From: Flavobacteriaceae bacterium
GTDB taxonomy: Bacteria > Bacteroidota > Bacteroidia > Flavobacteriales > Flavobacteriaceae
Length of the DNA: 64,000 bases
Assembly (NCBI GenBank): GCA_021648755.1
Contig: JAKISG010000008.1
Location: 21,023-85,022 of the forward strand
Direction of reading: 5' to 3'
Below the pieces are notes generated by a model. It was not told the DNA's origin, made no database searches, and saw only the letters and a list, made by a program, of their open reading frames with translations. Position 1 is the first letter of the stretch. Each line of letters begins with the position of its first letter. Of the stretch, positions 9,224 to 17,912 are shown one piece after another. The position numbers and the translations under genes were made by a program.

Positions 9224-10754
9224 TCTTTTTTTTCTTTCCGACAAAATTCGTATATCCAAAATAAAGTAGTAGTGCGCCAAAAAAGTAGAGTAGGTACGAT
9301 TTAGGTTTGCCACTAAAGCCAACGGTTGTAAAAAATCTTTCCCATCTTGGGTTCTTAATACCGTCAAAACTCATCCAAATAAGTACTGGCTTACCAACGA
9401 CATGATCAAACGGTGTGAAACCCCAATACCTTGCATCTAATGAATTTTGTCTATTGTCTCCCATCATCCAATAATAGTCTTGTTTAAATGTGTAGTCTGT
9501 AACTTGTTTGCCGTTAATAAAAAATTCATTACCATTTTCTGCAAAACTAATACCTTCATAATGCATTAATAAATTTCTATAAAGCGGCATTGTCTCTTCA
9601 TTTAATTTAATAGTCACTCCTTTTTTAGGAATATATAATGGCCCAAAATTGTCAATTGACCAAGGGTATTTTGAGTCGTGCGGAAAAATATCTTTACTAT
9701 ATTTCCCTTTTTCTCTAAATTCTTGTGTTAAACTTACTACGTCAGGGTTATTTTTAACTCTTATTGCAGTTTCTTTATCTAAGTTAATAAATACCTCTCT
9801 CTGCTGATTTTGTCTATATTCTTTAATTTTATAAGTGTCAATAATTGACTTGTAATTACCTGATTTTGATTTAACTTTATAAAAATATTGTGGTTTACAT
9901 CGGTCTGGCATTTTTGAAAGTTTACCATCAATAAATATTTCACCATCTCTTATTTCAAAAGTATCTCCTGCAATTGCTAAACAACGTTTTACATAATTGG
10001 TTTTTTTATCAATTGGCTTATAAGTAAATTTACCTGAATTGTCATTCCACATCCATTTTAAAGTATCGGCTGGCCAGTTAAAAACAACAATATCATTTCG
10101 TTTTATTTTTTGAAATCCTGGTATTCTTGCATAAGGTAATTTCAATAATTTGTTTTTTAAATAAGAGCCTCTTCCTGTAAAAGGTATGGAATCATGTACC
10201 ATTGGTAAAGCTATAGGTGTCATAGGTACTCTTGCACCATAATGAAACTTACTTACAAATAAAAAATCGCCAACTAATAATGATTTTTCTAAAGATGATG
10301 TTGGTATGGTGTATGGTCGCATAAAATAAGTGTGAACTAAAGTTGCTGCGACAATAGCAAATAAAATAGCATTAGTCCAAGAAGATACATTCTTTAATAT
10401 TTTATCATTATCTCTACCTACATATTTTGTTTCTGATTTAAAATTTAGATAAGCAATAAATATACCTAAAGTAAGTATGGTAAATAAAGTAAATCTTTTT
10501 TTCCGATAGTTAAAAACATGTAAAAATTCATATATAATTGCAATAATTACAATGTTACCTACTACTGGTATGAATATTAAAATTATCCACCACCATGGTC
10601 GCTCAATAATTTTAATTACTATATAATAATTATAAATTGGGACGAAAGCCTCCCATTGTTTTCTGCCTGCTTTTATAAATAATTTACTGAATAGTAATGC
10701 GCCAATTACGAAGGATATTAATAATGTGATTCCGAATATTTGTATGTAATTCAT
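9216..10754 (-). CDS. lepB: Signal peptidase I with extended N-terminal membrane region
   Basis: Membrane serine protease that removes signal peptides from exported proteins. At 512 residues it is much longer than the E. coli enzyme (324), which is common in Bacteroidota. N-terminal hydrophobic segments lie at about 5-27, 54-78 and 88-103, with another at about 127-145. Catalytic Ser154 sits in PTSSLEKS (151-158), in place of the more usual SGSM. Lys256 is in YVKRCLAIAGD (254-264). The DNRQNSLDARYWG box follows near the C-terminus. A C-terminal hydrophobic segment and a KKKKNE tail close the protein. It overlaps wbqC by 8 bases and lies 72 bases after dapB. Confidence 0.93.
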   Translation of the reverse strand: MNYIQIFGITLLISFVIGALLFSKLFIKAGRKQWEAFVPIYNYYIVIKIIERPWWWIILIFIPVVGNIVIIAIIYEFLHVFNYRKKRFTLFTILTLGIFIAYLNFKSETKYVGRDNDKILKNVSSWTNAILFAIVAATLVHTYFMRPYTIPTSSLEKSLLVGDFLFVSKFHYGARVPMTPIALPMVHDSIPFTGRGSYLKNKLLKLPYARIPGFQKIKRNDIVVFNWPADTLKWMWNDNSGKFTYKPIDKKTNYVKRCLAIAGDTFEIRDGEIFIDGKLSKMPDRCKPQYFYKVKSKSGNYKSIIDTYKIKEYRQNQQREVFINLDKETAIRVKNNPDVVSLTQEFREKGKYSKDIFPHDSKYPWSIDNFGPLYIPKKGVTIKLNEETMPLYRNLLMHYEGISFAENGNEFFINGKQVTDYTFKQDYYWMMGDNRQNSLDARYWGFTPFDHVVGKPVLIWMSFDGIKNPRWERFFTTVGFSGKPKSYLLYFFGALLLYFGYTNFVGKKKKNE

Positions 10755-10784
10755 ATTGTATTTTTCTTAATCGCAAAGGTCGCT

Positions 10785-10801
10785 AAGTTTTCGCAAAACT
10801 T
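10785..10801. repeat. Small inverted repeat between dapB and lepB
   Basis: AAGTTTT and AAAACTT arms of 7 bases around a 3-base loop, next to a cgcaaaggtcgc stretch. It has no T-tract on the minus strand, so it is more likely a short interspersed repeat or a processing site than a terminator. Confidence 0.35.
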
Positions 10802-10826
10802 GCAATGCATTTCATTTTTTCTTTAT

Positions 10827-11528
10827 TTACTTAAACAAAACATCTTTCATTGTAAAAATACCTTCTTTATTTATTAGCCATTCCGCTGCAATAATTGCCC
10901 CTAATGCAAAGCCTTCTCTGCTTCTTGCTGTATGTTTAATTTCTATTTCATCTATTTTTGAGGTGTATTTTACACAGTGAGTTCCATGAATTTTATCGAT
11001 ACGGTTTGCTATAATTGGTAGTTCATCATCATTGTTTGTTACACCTAGAACCCATTTCTGCATATTATAATTTTTTAAAATTGGTTTTGCCAATGAAATT
11101 GCTGTGCCGCTTGGTACATCTAATTTTTGTGTATGATGAATTTCTTCAATTGCAACATTGTAACCTTTATGGTCTTTCATTAATTTTGCCAATTTAGCAT
11201 TTAATTCAAAAAATAAATTTACACCTAAACTAAAATTAGATGCATAGATAAAACTTCCATTTTTCTTTTTACAAAAGGCAATTATTTCATCGTATTTTTC
11301 TAACCAACCTGTTGTTCCAGAAATGATAGGTGTCTTGTTACTTAAACAGGTATAAATATTATTAAATGCTTTATGAGGTGTGCTAAAATCTATAGCAACA
11401 TCTACATTTTCTAAATTGAAAATATCGGAGTTTCGATTAGTTTTAAGCACTATTTTATGTCCTTTTTGTAAAGCAATTTTTTCTATTGCTCTGCCCATTT
11501 TTCCGTAACCTAATAATGCAATATTCAT
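10827..11528 (-). CDS. dapB: 4-hydroxy-tetrahydrodipicolinate reductase
   Basis: NAD(P)H-dependent reductase of the diaminopimelate/lysine pathway, which feeds both protein and peptidoglycan synthesis. The N-terminal Rossmann motif GYGKMGRAI is at 7-15. The family signature EIHHTQKLDVPSGTA is at 129-143 and holds the catalytic His and the Lys135 that binds substrate. Its 233 residues are shorter than in E. coli (273) but normal for Bacteroidota. It starts 6 bases after DUF5683 ends, so it is probably co-transcribed with parAB. Confidence 0.95.
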   Translation of the reverse strand: MNIALLGYGKMGRAIEKIALQKGHKIVLKTNRNSDIFNLENVDVAIDFSTPHKAFNNIYTCLSNKTPIISGTTGWLEKYDEIIAFCKKKNGSFIYASNFSLGVNLFFELNAKLAKLMKDHKGYNVAIEEIHHTQKLDVPSGTAISLAKPILKNYNMQKWVLGVTNNDDELPIIANRIDKIHGTHCVKYTSKIDEIEIKHTARSREGFALGAIIAAEWLINKEGIFTMKDVLFK

Positions 11529-11534
11529 TTTAAA

Positions 11535-12104
11535 TTAAAATTTAAAAGTTAATGCAACACCATAATTTATTGAATTAATTGGTGAAACAAACAGGTTTGG
11601 CGTAAATGACAAGTTAGAATTTAATTTTTTATCGGGTAAGTGTGCATCTACATTTGCTTCTAGAATATTTAAAATATACAAACCAACTGAAATAAATAGA
11701 GCCAAATCTCTGTCTTTTTTAAATCTATTTATTGCTCTTTCTAAGGCATCTATATCTAAACTTTCAAACTCATGTGGTTTACCTTGTAGTTCTAATTTTA
11801 AAGCATCAAAAACGCGATTGTAATTATCATTATTTATTTTATAAAAATATAATGAACTTCCTAAAGCACCATAAATAAGAGGGATTTTCCAATATTTTTT
11901 GTTGTAGGCTTGTCCTAGTCCTGGCAAAATAGTGGAATAGAATGCTGCTTTTGCTGGTGCTAACGGGTTTACAAAATAGTCATCATTTGGGGTGTAATTT
12001 TTAACTTTTAAACGTGTGCTTGGTAAAGTATCCTTTTTTTGTTGTGCAAATATATTCGCAAAACAAAATAAAAGAAATATTAAAACACCAAACACTTTAG
12101 ACAT
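11535..12104 (-). CDS. DUF5683 envelope protein
   Basis: Conserved Bacteroidota protein of 189 residues and unknown function. It has a cleavable signal peptide (1-20, ending in FAQ), then a proline-rich patch and the family block LPGLGQAYNKKYWKIP at about 60-75. Two hydrophobic helices (about 75-90 and 130-145) follow, and the C-terminus is beta-strand-like and ends in KF, which suggests membrane or outer-membrane association. The ATG is directly next to the parB stop codon. The parAB-DUF5683-dapB-lepB order recurs in flavobacteria, but no shared role is known. Confidence 0.82.
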   Translation of the reverse strand: MSKVFGVLIFLLFCFANIFAQQKKDTLPSTRLKVKNYTPNDDYFVNPLAPAKAAFYSTILPGLGQAYNKKYWKIPLIYGALGSSLYFYKINNDNYNRVFDALKLELQGKPHEFESLDIDALERAINRFKKDRDLALFISVGLYILNILEANVDAHLPDKKLNSNLSFTPNLFVSPINSINYGVALTFKF

Positions 12105-12995
12105 TTATTGTAATAATTTTTTAATTCGATTAAAATCTTCTTCTGAATGAAACGGAATTTCAATTTTTCCTTTATGGTTTCCAGATATTTTTACAGAAAC
12201 TTTATGTCCAAAAAATTCCCTAAAACTTTTTGTAGCCTTAGTTATATAGGCAGGAGTTTCTTTATTTGCTTTTAGCTTTCTAGGCTTTGGGTTTTTAAGT
12301 TGCTTAACTAATTGTTCGGTCTGTCTTACCGATAATTTTTCCGAAATTATTTTTTCATAAATAGCTAATTGCTCTTCTTGATTTTCTATACTAATTAATG
12401 CTCTACCATGCCCCATACTTAAAAAACCATCGCGCATACCAGTTTGTATAATTGGGTCTAATTTTAATAAACGTAAAAAATTAGCTATGGAGGGTCTACT
12501 CTTACTAACTCTTTGAGCCATTTGCTCTTGTGTTAATTTAACTTCATCTATTAAACGTTGGTATGAAAGCGCAATTTCTATGGGGTCTAAATTTTGTCTT
12601 TGTAAATTTTCAACCAAAGCCATTTCGAGCATTTCTTGGTCATTTGCCAAACGAATATAAGCAGGTATTTTTGTATTGCCTATTAGTTTTGAAGCTCTAA
12701 AACGTCGTTCTCCTGATACTATTTGAAATGAATTTCCTTCTAATTTACGAACAGTAATTGGTTGAATGATTCCTAATTCTTTTATAGAATTTGCCAATTC
12801 ACGCAAGGCTTCTTCGTTAAAAAATGATCTTGGTTGATATGGATTAACAATAATAGCATCAATATCAATTTCAACAATATTACCAATTAATTTAGCGGCA
12901 TTTTTATCTTGTACTGAAAGAATATCATCGTTCGTGTTTTTTAATAGCGCAGATAAGCCTCTACCTAAAACTTGTTTTTTAATTGCTTTAGCCAT
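12105..12995 (-). CDS. parB: ParB chromosome-partitioning protein
   Basis: CTP-dependent DNA clamp that loads at parS and works with ParA in origin segregation. At 296 residues it has the normal length. Visible parts: an N-terminal ParA-interacting stretch (KKQVLGRGLSALL), the NPYQPR box (51-56), the CTP-binding GERRFR motif (95-100), an HTH domain at about 140-190 and a C-terminal dimerisation tail. Its ATG overlaps the parA stop by one base. I found no copy of the canonical 16-bp parS palindrome in the window. Confidence 0.95.
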   Translation of the reverse strand: MAKAIKKQVLGRGLSALLKNTNDDILSVQDKNAAKLIGNIVEIDIDAIIVNPYQPRSFFNEEALRELANSIKELGIIQPITVRKLEGNSFQIVSGERRFRASKLIGNTKIPAYIRLANDQEMLEMALVENLQRQNLDPIEIALSYQRLIDEVKLTQEQMAQRVSKSRPSIANFLRLLKLDPIIQTGMRDGFLSMGHGRALISIENQEEQLAIYEKIISEKLSVRQTEQLVKQLKNPKPRKLKANKETPAYITKATKSFREFFGHKVSVKISGNHKGKIEIPFHSEEDFNRIKKLLQ

Positions 12996-13759
12996 TATTC
13001 ATTTTTTTTTAAAATTTCATGTGCCAAGTTAATATAATTGACTGAACCTTTACTAGTTGCGTCATAAGCAATAATACTTTCACCATAACTTGGTGCTTCA
13101 CCTAATTTAATATTGCGCTGAATTATCGTTTTAAATACCATATTGTCAAAATGTTTTTTGACTTCGGCAACAACTTGGTTTGATAATCGCAACCTAGAAT
13201 CATACATTGTTAATAAAAGTCCTTCGATTGCTAATTCTTTATTATGTATTTTTTGAATGCTTGTAATGGTATTTAATAATTTGCCTAAACCTTCTAATGC
13301 ATAATATTCACACTGAATTGGTATAATTACAGAGTCTGCAGCAGTTAACGCATTTAATGTTATTAACCCTAAAGATGGCGCACAATCTATAATGATATAG
13401 TCATAATCTTTTTTTACTTCTTCTAATGCCTTTTTAAGCATATATTCCCTATTTGGTTTGTCTACTAACTCTAGTTCTATCGCAACTAAATCTATATGGG
13501 CAGGTATAATATCTACATTTGGCGAGTTCGCTTTTACAATTGCTTTTTTGGCAGTTATGGTGTGTTCTAAAACTTGGTAAGTTCCAAGTTCAACAGCCTC
13601 AACATCAATCCCTAGACCAGAAGATGCATTTGCTTGTGGGTCGGCATCTATCAATAAAATTTTCTTTTCTAAAACCCCTAAAGCAGCAGCAAGATTTACT
13701 GTTGTTGTTGTTTTACCAACACCTCCTTTTTGGTTTGCAATTGCAATTATTTTACTCAT
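12995..13759 (-). CDS. parA: ParA/Soj chromosome-partitioning ATPase
   Basis: MinD/ParA ATPase of 254 residues that drives origin segregation together with ParB. It has the deviant Walker A KGGVGKTTT at 11-19, Walker A' DADPQANAS near 40-48 and Walker B IIDCAPSLG near 121-129. Length fits chromosomal Soj proteins, which lack the N-terminal HTH of plasmid ParA. It heads the minus-strand run that continues through parB, DUF5683, dapB, lepB and wbqC. The 111-base upstream gap is AT-rich; no clear promoter is visible. Confidence 0.96.
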   Translation of the reverse strand: MSKIIAIANQKGGVGKTTTTVNLAAALGVLEKKILLIDADPQANASSGLGIDVEAVELGTYQVLEHTITAKKAIVKANSPNVDIIPAHIDLVAIELELVDKPNREYMLKKALEEVKKDYDYIIIDCAPSLGLITLNALTAADSVIIPIQCEYYALEGLGKLLNTITSIQKIHNKELAIEGLLLTMYDSRLRLSNQVVAEVKKHFDNMVFKTIIQRNIKLGEAPSYGESIIAYDATSKGSVNYINLAHEILKKNE

Positions 13760-13870
13760 TAATTTTAATTTTTTTAGTTGTAAATTAGGTGTTATAAGAG
13801 ATTTATTTAGACAAAAAATGAATAAACAAAACTACAAATAAACTAAATAAAATCTATAAATAAACAATAA

Positions 13871-14749
13871 CTATTTCTTTTTAGATTTAATCATCTGCGT
13901 TAACATATCCCACATTCCTTCTGGTATATCTGAAAGCATATTCATTTGTCCTGCACCTTTTAACCATTCGCCACCATCAATAGTGATTACTTCTCCGTTG
14001 ACATAAGCTGAGAAATCAGATATTAAATAAGCAGCTAAATTTGCCAACTCTTGATGTTCGCCTACCCTGCCAACAGGCACTTTTTTCTTCATATCAAATT
14101 TTTCTTTCAAATCTCCAGGCAGCAGTCTGTCCCAAGCGCCTTTGGTAGGGAATGGTCCTGGAGCAATAGCGTTAAAACGGATTTTGTATTTTGCCCATTC
14201 TACCGCTAATGATCTTGTCATTGCCAAAACGCCTGCCTTTGCCGTTGCGCTTGGCACTACGTAAGCAGAGCCTGTCCAAGCATATGTTGTAACTATATTT
14301 AAAACGGTTGCTTTTTCTTGCTTTGTAGAAATCCAATGCTTACCAAAAGCAAGTGTGCAATTTTTTGTTCCTTTTAGAACAATATCGATTATAGTATCAA
14401 AGGCATTTGCCGATAGTCTTTCTGTTGGGCTTATAAAATTACCTGCGGCATTGTTTAATAGACCATCTACTTTTCCAAAAGTATCTATTGTTGCTTTTAA
14501 CATAGCCTCAACTTCATTATAATGTCTAATATCACATTGTACTGGTAAAACAGTTCCTCCTGTTTGTTCTTCTAATTCGATTTTAGCTTTTTCTAATTTC
14601 TCCATATTTCTTGAAGAAATCACAACCTTTGCTCCTAACTCTAAAAAATACTTGGTCATTGCCTTGCCTAGACCACTACCACCACCAGTTACAACGATTA
14701 CTTGACCGTCTAAACTACCTTCTTTTAACATTGGTTTTGTATAATTCAT
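13871..14749 (-). CDS. SDR oxidoreductase, 2,4-dienoyl-CoA reductase (DECR1-like)
   Basis: NADPH-dependent short-chain dehydrogenase of 292 residues, predicted to reduce 2,4-dienoyl-CoA in beta-oxidation of unsaturated fatty acids. Cofactor motif TGGGSGLG is at 21-28 and NNAAGNF at 99-105. The usual YxxxK is absent: the segment reads TTYAWTG...VPSATAKAG, so Tyr156 and Lys171 are 15 residues apart. This spacing and GPFPTKGAWDRL match mitochondrial DECR1 (YAETG...SASAKAG, IKTKGAFSRL) rather than typical SDRs. This supports the substrate call over a generic ketoreductase. The gene stands alone. Confidence 0.8.
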   Translation of the reverse strand: MNYTKPMLKEGSLDGQVIVVTGGGSGLGKAMTKYFLELGAKVVISSRNMEKLEKAKIELEEQTGGTVLPVQCDIRHYNEVEAMLKATIDTFGKVDGLLNNAAGNFISPTERLSANAFDTIIDIVLKGTKNCTLAFGKHWISTKQEKATVLNIVTTYAWTGSAYVVPSATAKAGVLAMTRSLAVEWAKYKIRFNAIAPGPFPTKGAWDRLLPGDLKEKFDMKKKVPVGRVGEHQELANLAAYLISDFSAYVNGEVITIDGGEWLKGAGQMNMLSDIPEGMWDMLTQMIKSKKK

Positions 14750-15152
14750 ACTATATATATTATTTTGGTAAAAGTAAGAGATTTAGTTGAGAATTCTAAT
14801 ATTTCTAGTTAAATAATTACTAACTTTTTAAATAACCTTAAATCCGTAAGTATTTGTAGCAAGAAGTTAAAACGTGTGTTAGTATTGGTGTTTGAGACTC
14901 GTAAATATAGCTATTTTCTTTTCCCGTTTTAAAATATTCATTTTCTATTTTTACATACAATGCTTTCGGTAAATTAATTATTAAACGGCTTGGTTTAGTC
15001 TTGGTTTAGTAATTAGGACATAAATTTGTGCTAGTATAAAATTTAAAGCAGTATATTAAAGGCTATTCTAAAAAAAATGTAACTTGCACCTCAATTTATT
15101 TTTCTTTTTTTAAAGAAATGAGTTAAATAAGAGTAACTTAAAACAAAAATTA
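14750..15152. other. Intergenic region, no gene seen
   Basis: This 403-base gap separates the divergent SDR and PASTA genes. It has no convincing open frame on either strand. It contains a tandem 11-bp repeat (14990-15011) and, at 15070-15090, the stretch aaaaaaatgtaacttgcacc, one base short of a consensus TAnnTTTG promoter for the PASTA gene. Confidence 0.5.
14990..15011. repeat. Tandem 11-bp repeat
   Basis: Two adjacent copies, TTGGTTTAGTC and TTGGTTTAGTA, with one mismatch. No function is evident. Confidence 0.6.
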
Positions 15153-15704
15153 ATGCAAATTATTGATTATTTAAAAAGTAAATATTTTTTAAAAGTAATT
15201 GTAAAAATGTTAATTATAACATTACTTTTGATATTTATATTACGTTATTGGTTAAATTGTACAACGAATCACAGTCAAAAAATAGAAGTACCCAATTTAG
15301 CAAAAATGTCTATTCTAAAAGTAAAGGTTGTACTAGATAATTTAGATTTAAATTATGAATTGCAAGATGCGGGTAGTTATAATCCTGATTACCCAGTTTC
15401 ATCTGTGATAGAACAAACTCCTGAGGCAGGAGACTTTGTAAAGGAAGGTAGAAAAATATATATAACCTTAAATAAAAAAGCGTATAGAGACATTAAACTG
15501 CCGAAACTTTTGGGTAAAACTAAACGCCATGTAGAGTCAGAATTAATTTCATTAGGTTTTAAAATAGGCACTTTTTCTTACGTACCAGACAGAGGTAGAA
15601 ATGTAGTTAGAGGCTTGCGTTTTAAAGGTAAGCGGATTTCGGAAGGAGATATGATACCCAAAAACTCTAAAATAAATCTGATTATAGGTGATGGTAAGGG
15701 TTAA
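15153..15704 (+). CDS. PASTA domain membrane protein
   Basis: A 183-residue protein with a single membrane helix (about 15-32), predicted N-in, followed by two PASTA repeats (about 43-108 and 112-180). PASTA domains bind muropeptides or beta-lactams in penicillin-binding proteins and Ser/Thr kinases. Here there is no kinase or transpeptidase, so the protein is a bare peptidoglycan-sensing or scaffold module. SVIEQTPEAGDFVKEG near 84-99 is a typical PASTA segment. It lies 11 bases before rluD and is probably co-transcribed with it. Confidence 0.85.
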   Translation: MQIIDYLKSKYFLKVIVKMLIITLLLIFILRYWLNCTTNHSQKIEVPNLAKMSILKVKVVLDNLDLNYELQDAGSYNPDYPVSSVIEQTPEAGDFVKEGRKIYITLNKKAYRDIKLPKLLGKTKRHVESELISLGFKIGTFSYVPDRGRNVVRGLRFKGKRISEGDMIPKNSKINLIIGDGKG

Positions 15705-15715
15705 AGATACGACAA

Positions 15716-16738
15716 ATGAATGAAAATATAAATATTGCTGAAAATGATGGTTTGTATGAACATTATAAATTTATTGCGACAACTGGTCAAGAGCCTTTAC
15801 GAGTAGATAAATTTTTGATGAATTTTATTGAAAATGCAACACGTAGTAAAATTCAAAAAGGTATTAAAAACGGAGGTGTTTTAGTAAATGATAAAGTTGT
15901 AAAATCTAACTATAAAGTAAAAGCAAATGACGAAGTTAGAATTGTTTTGGCGCATCCACCACACGAAAACTTATTAATTGCTGAGGATTTACCAATTGAT
16001 ATTATTTACGAAGATCAAGATGTTATTGTTGTAAATAAAGAGGCAGGTATGGTTGTACACCCTGGTCATGGTAACTACTCTGGTACATTAGTTAATGGCC
16101 TAATACATCATGTAGAAAATCTGCCAAAAAATGCGAATGAACGTCCAGGTTTAGTACATAGAATTGACAAGGATACTAGTGGGCTTCTAGTTGTTGCAAA
16201 AAATGAAGAAGCATTAACCTATTTAGCAAAACAATTTTTTGATAAAACTACAGAGCGCTTATATTATGCTTTAGTTTGGGGAGATTTGGTAGAAGATAAA
16301 GGTACAATAGTAGGTAATGTTGGTAGGAGTTTAAAAAATAGATTGCAAATGAGTGTTTTTCCAAATGGTGATTTTGGAAAACCCGCAATTACACATTATA
16401 AAGTTTTAGAGCGCTTTACCTATGTTACTTTAGTAGAATGTAAACTAGAAACTGGTAGAACACACCAAATTAGAGCCCATTTTAAATATATTGGTCATAC
16501 TCTTTTTAATGATGAACGTTATGGCGGGAATAAAATTTTAAAAGGCACTACTTTTACTAAATACAAACAATTTGTAATGAATTGTTTTTCCATTTTGTCT
16601 AGACAGGCACTGCATGCTAAAACTTTAGGTTTTGTGCATCCAAAAACAAAAGAGTTAATGCGTTTTGAATCTAAATTACCACAAGATATGTTAGATTGTG
16701 TTAAAAAATGGCGAAAATATGCTACACATATAGACTAG
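15716..16738 (+). CDS. rluD: 23S rRNA pseudouridine synthase RluD family
   Basis: RNA-modifying enzyme predicted to make pseudouridines in 23S rRNA helix 69. An N-terminal S4 RNA-binding domain (about 25-85; RVDKFLMNF) precedes the catalytic domain. The catalytic Asp151 lies in HRIDKDTSGL (148-157), and GRTHQIRAH follows near 250. At 340 residues the length is normal. The RluC/D split is not certain from the sequence alone, but the family is firm. It ends convergently with the immunophilin gene 33 bases away. Confidence 0.93.
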   Translation: MNENINIAENDGLYEHYKFIATTGQEPLRVDKFLMNFIENATRSKIQKGIKNGGVLVNDKVVKSNYKVKANDEVRIVLAHPPHENLLIAEDLPIDIIYEDQDVIVVNKEAGMVVHPGHGNYSGTLVNGLIHHVENLPKNANERPGLVHRIDKDTSGLLVVAKNEEALTYLAKQFFDKTTERLYYALVWGDLVEDKGTIVGNVGRSLKNRLQMSVFPNGDFGKPAITHYKVLERFTYVTLVECKLETGRTHQIRAHFKYIGHTLFNDERYGGNKILKGTTFTKYKQFVMNCFSILSRQALHAKTLGFVHPKTKELMRFESKLPQDMLDCVKKWRKYATHID

Positions 16739-16771
16739 TTAATTCACACAATTTACAGAAATAGATACTAT

Positions 16772-17704
16772 TTATTTCACATCCATTAACTCCACATCAA
16801 AAATTAAAACCGCATTAGGTGGTATAACACCTCCAGCACCTTGACTACCGTAAGCTAATTCAGATGGAATTACAAAACGAGCTTTATCACCAACTTTTAA
16901 AAACTGAATTCCCTCATCCCAACCAGCAATAACTTGACCAACACCTAAAGTAAATTCAATAGGTTGTTTTCTTTGGTATGAAGAGTCAAAAACAGTTCCG
17001 TTAGGTAAAGAACCTTTATAATGTACGGAAACACCTTTGCCTTTTTCGGCTTGTTTGCCATTTCCTTTTTGAATCATTTGATAGCGTAACCCACTTGCTG
17101 TTTTTTGAAAACCTGCAGCTAGTTCTTCTAGTTGATCTTCTGTTTTTTTCGCTGCTAGCTCAATACGTTCTTCTCGTTCACCACCAAAGGTCCTAAAAGC
17201 CTCTATGGCACTGTATTTTTGTGCGTCATCACCAACTGCAATAATTTCCATAGTTTCTAAAATATCATTTTGACCAATACTATCAACAATATCTTGCCCT
17301 TTAATTACATTGCCGAAAACAGTATGTTTATTATCTAACCAAGGAGTCTCTACATGTGTAATGAAAAATTGAGAACCATTACTTGCTGGTCCAGAATTTG
17401 CCATTGCTAAAATGCCTGGTTTGTCATGTTTTAAATCGGTATGAAATTCATCTTCAAACTTGTACCCAGGATCGCCAGTCCCTGTACCTAGCGGACAGCC
17501 ACCTTGAATCATAAAATTTGGAATTACTCTATGAAATTTTAATCCATCGTAGTAAGGCGTACCTTGAGATTTAATTTTATTTTCCATGGTGCCTTGTGCT
17601 AATGCAACAAAGTTGCCAACTGTACCAGGTGTCTTTTCGAATTCTAAATTTATTAAAATTTCACCTTTTGTAGTGCTTATTTTTGCGTATAATCCGTTAT
17701 TCAT
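16772..17704 (-). CDS. Dual-family peptidyl-prolyl isomerase (cyclophilin-FKBP fusion)
   Basis: A 310-residue protein with two unrelated prolyl-isomerase domains. The N-terminal cyclophilin (about 1-165) has FHRVIPNFMIQGG with catalytic Arg59, and GSQFFIT further on. A short charged helical linker (about 175-200) follows, then an FKBP domain (about 205-310) with VHYKGSLPNGTVFDSS, GWDEGIQ and a C-terminal IPPNAVLIFDVEL. This cyclophilin-first order matches the CFBP class of dual immunophilins described from flavobacteria. No signal peptide is seen, so it is probably cytoplasmic. It is monocistronic. Confidence 0.93.
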   Translation of the reverse strand: MNNGLYAKISTTKGEILINLEFEKTPGTVGNFVALAQGTMENKIKSQGTPYYDGLKFHRVIPNFMIQGGCPLGTGTGDPGYKFEDEFHTDLKHDKPGILAMANSGPASNGSQFFITHVETPWLDNKHTVFGNVIKGQDIVDSIGQNDILETMEIIAVGDDAQKYSAIEAFRTFGGEREERIELAAKKTEDQLEELAAGFQKTASGLRYQMIQKGNGKQAEKGKGVSVHYKGSLPNGTVFDSSYQRKQPIEFTLGVGQVIAGWDEGIQFLKVGDKARFVIPSELAYGSQGAGGVIPPNAVLIFDVELMDVK

Positions 17705-17912
17705 TATTTATAGTATTTCTAAACTGTTTCCAAAATCTGAAAAACAGAATGATTAGTAATTTAAAGATTGCAAAAATAGAAAAATCCAATCAGTATTAAA
17801 CTACAAATTTATTTTTTTTATGATTGATTAGTGTTGGTTTTTTAAGTGTTGATTTTTTAGTGGTTTTGGTTGAAAAACGGTTAACCTTCATTTAAATATA
17901 TAGACATAAATT

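Noticed and set aside
9224..9367. Longer N-terminus for the WbqC protein
   Set aside because: It would overlap lepB by about 150 bases; the ATG at 9223 gives a normal family start.
13760..13870. parS site near parAB
   Set aside because: No sequence close to the canonical 16-bp palindrome was found here or, by eye, in the rest of the window.
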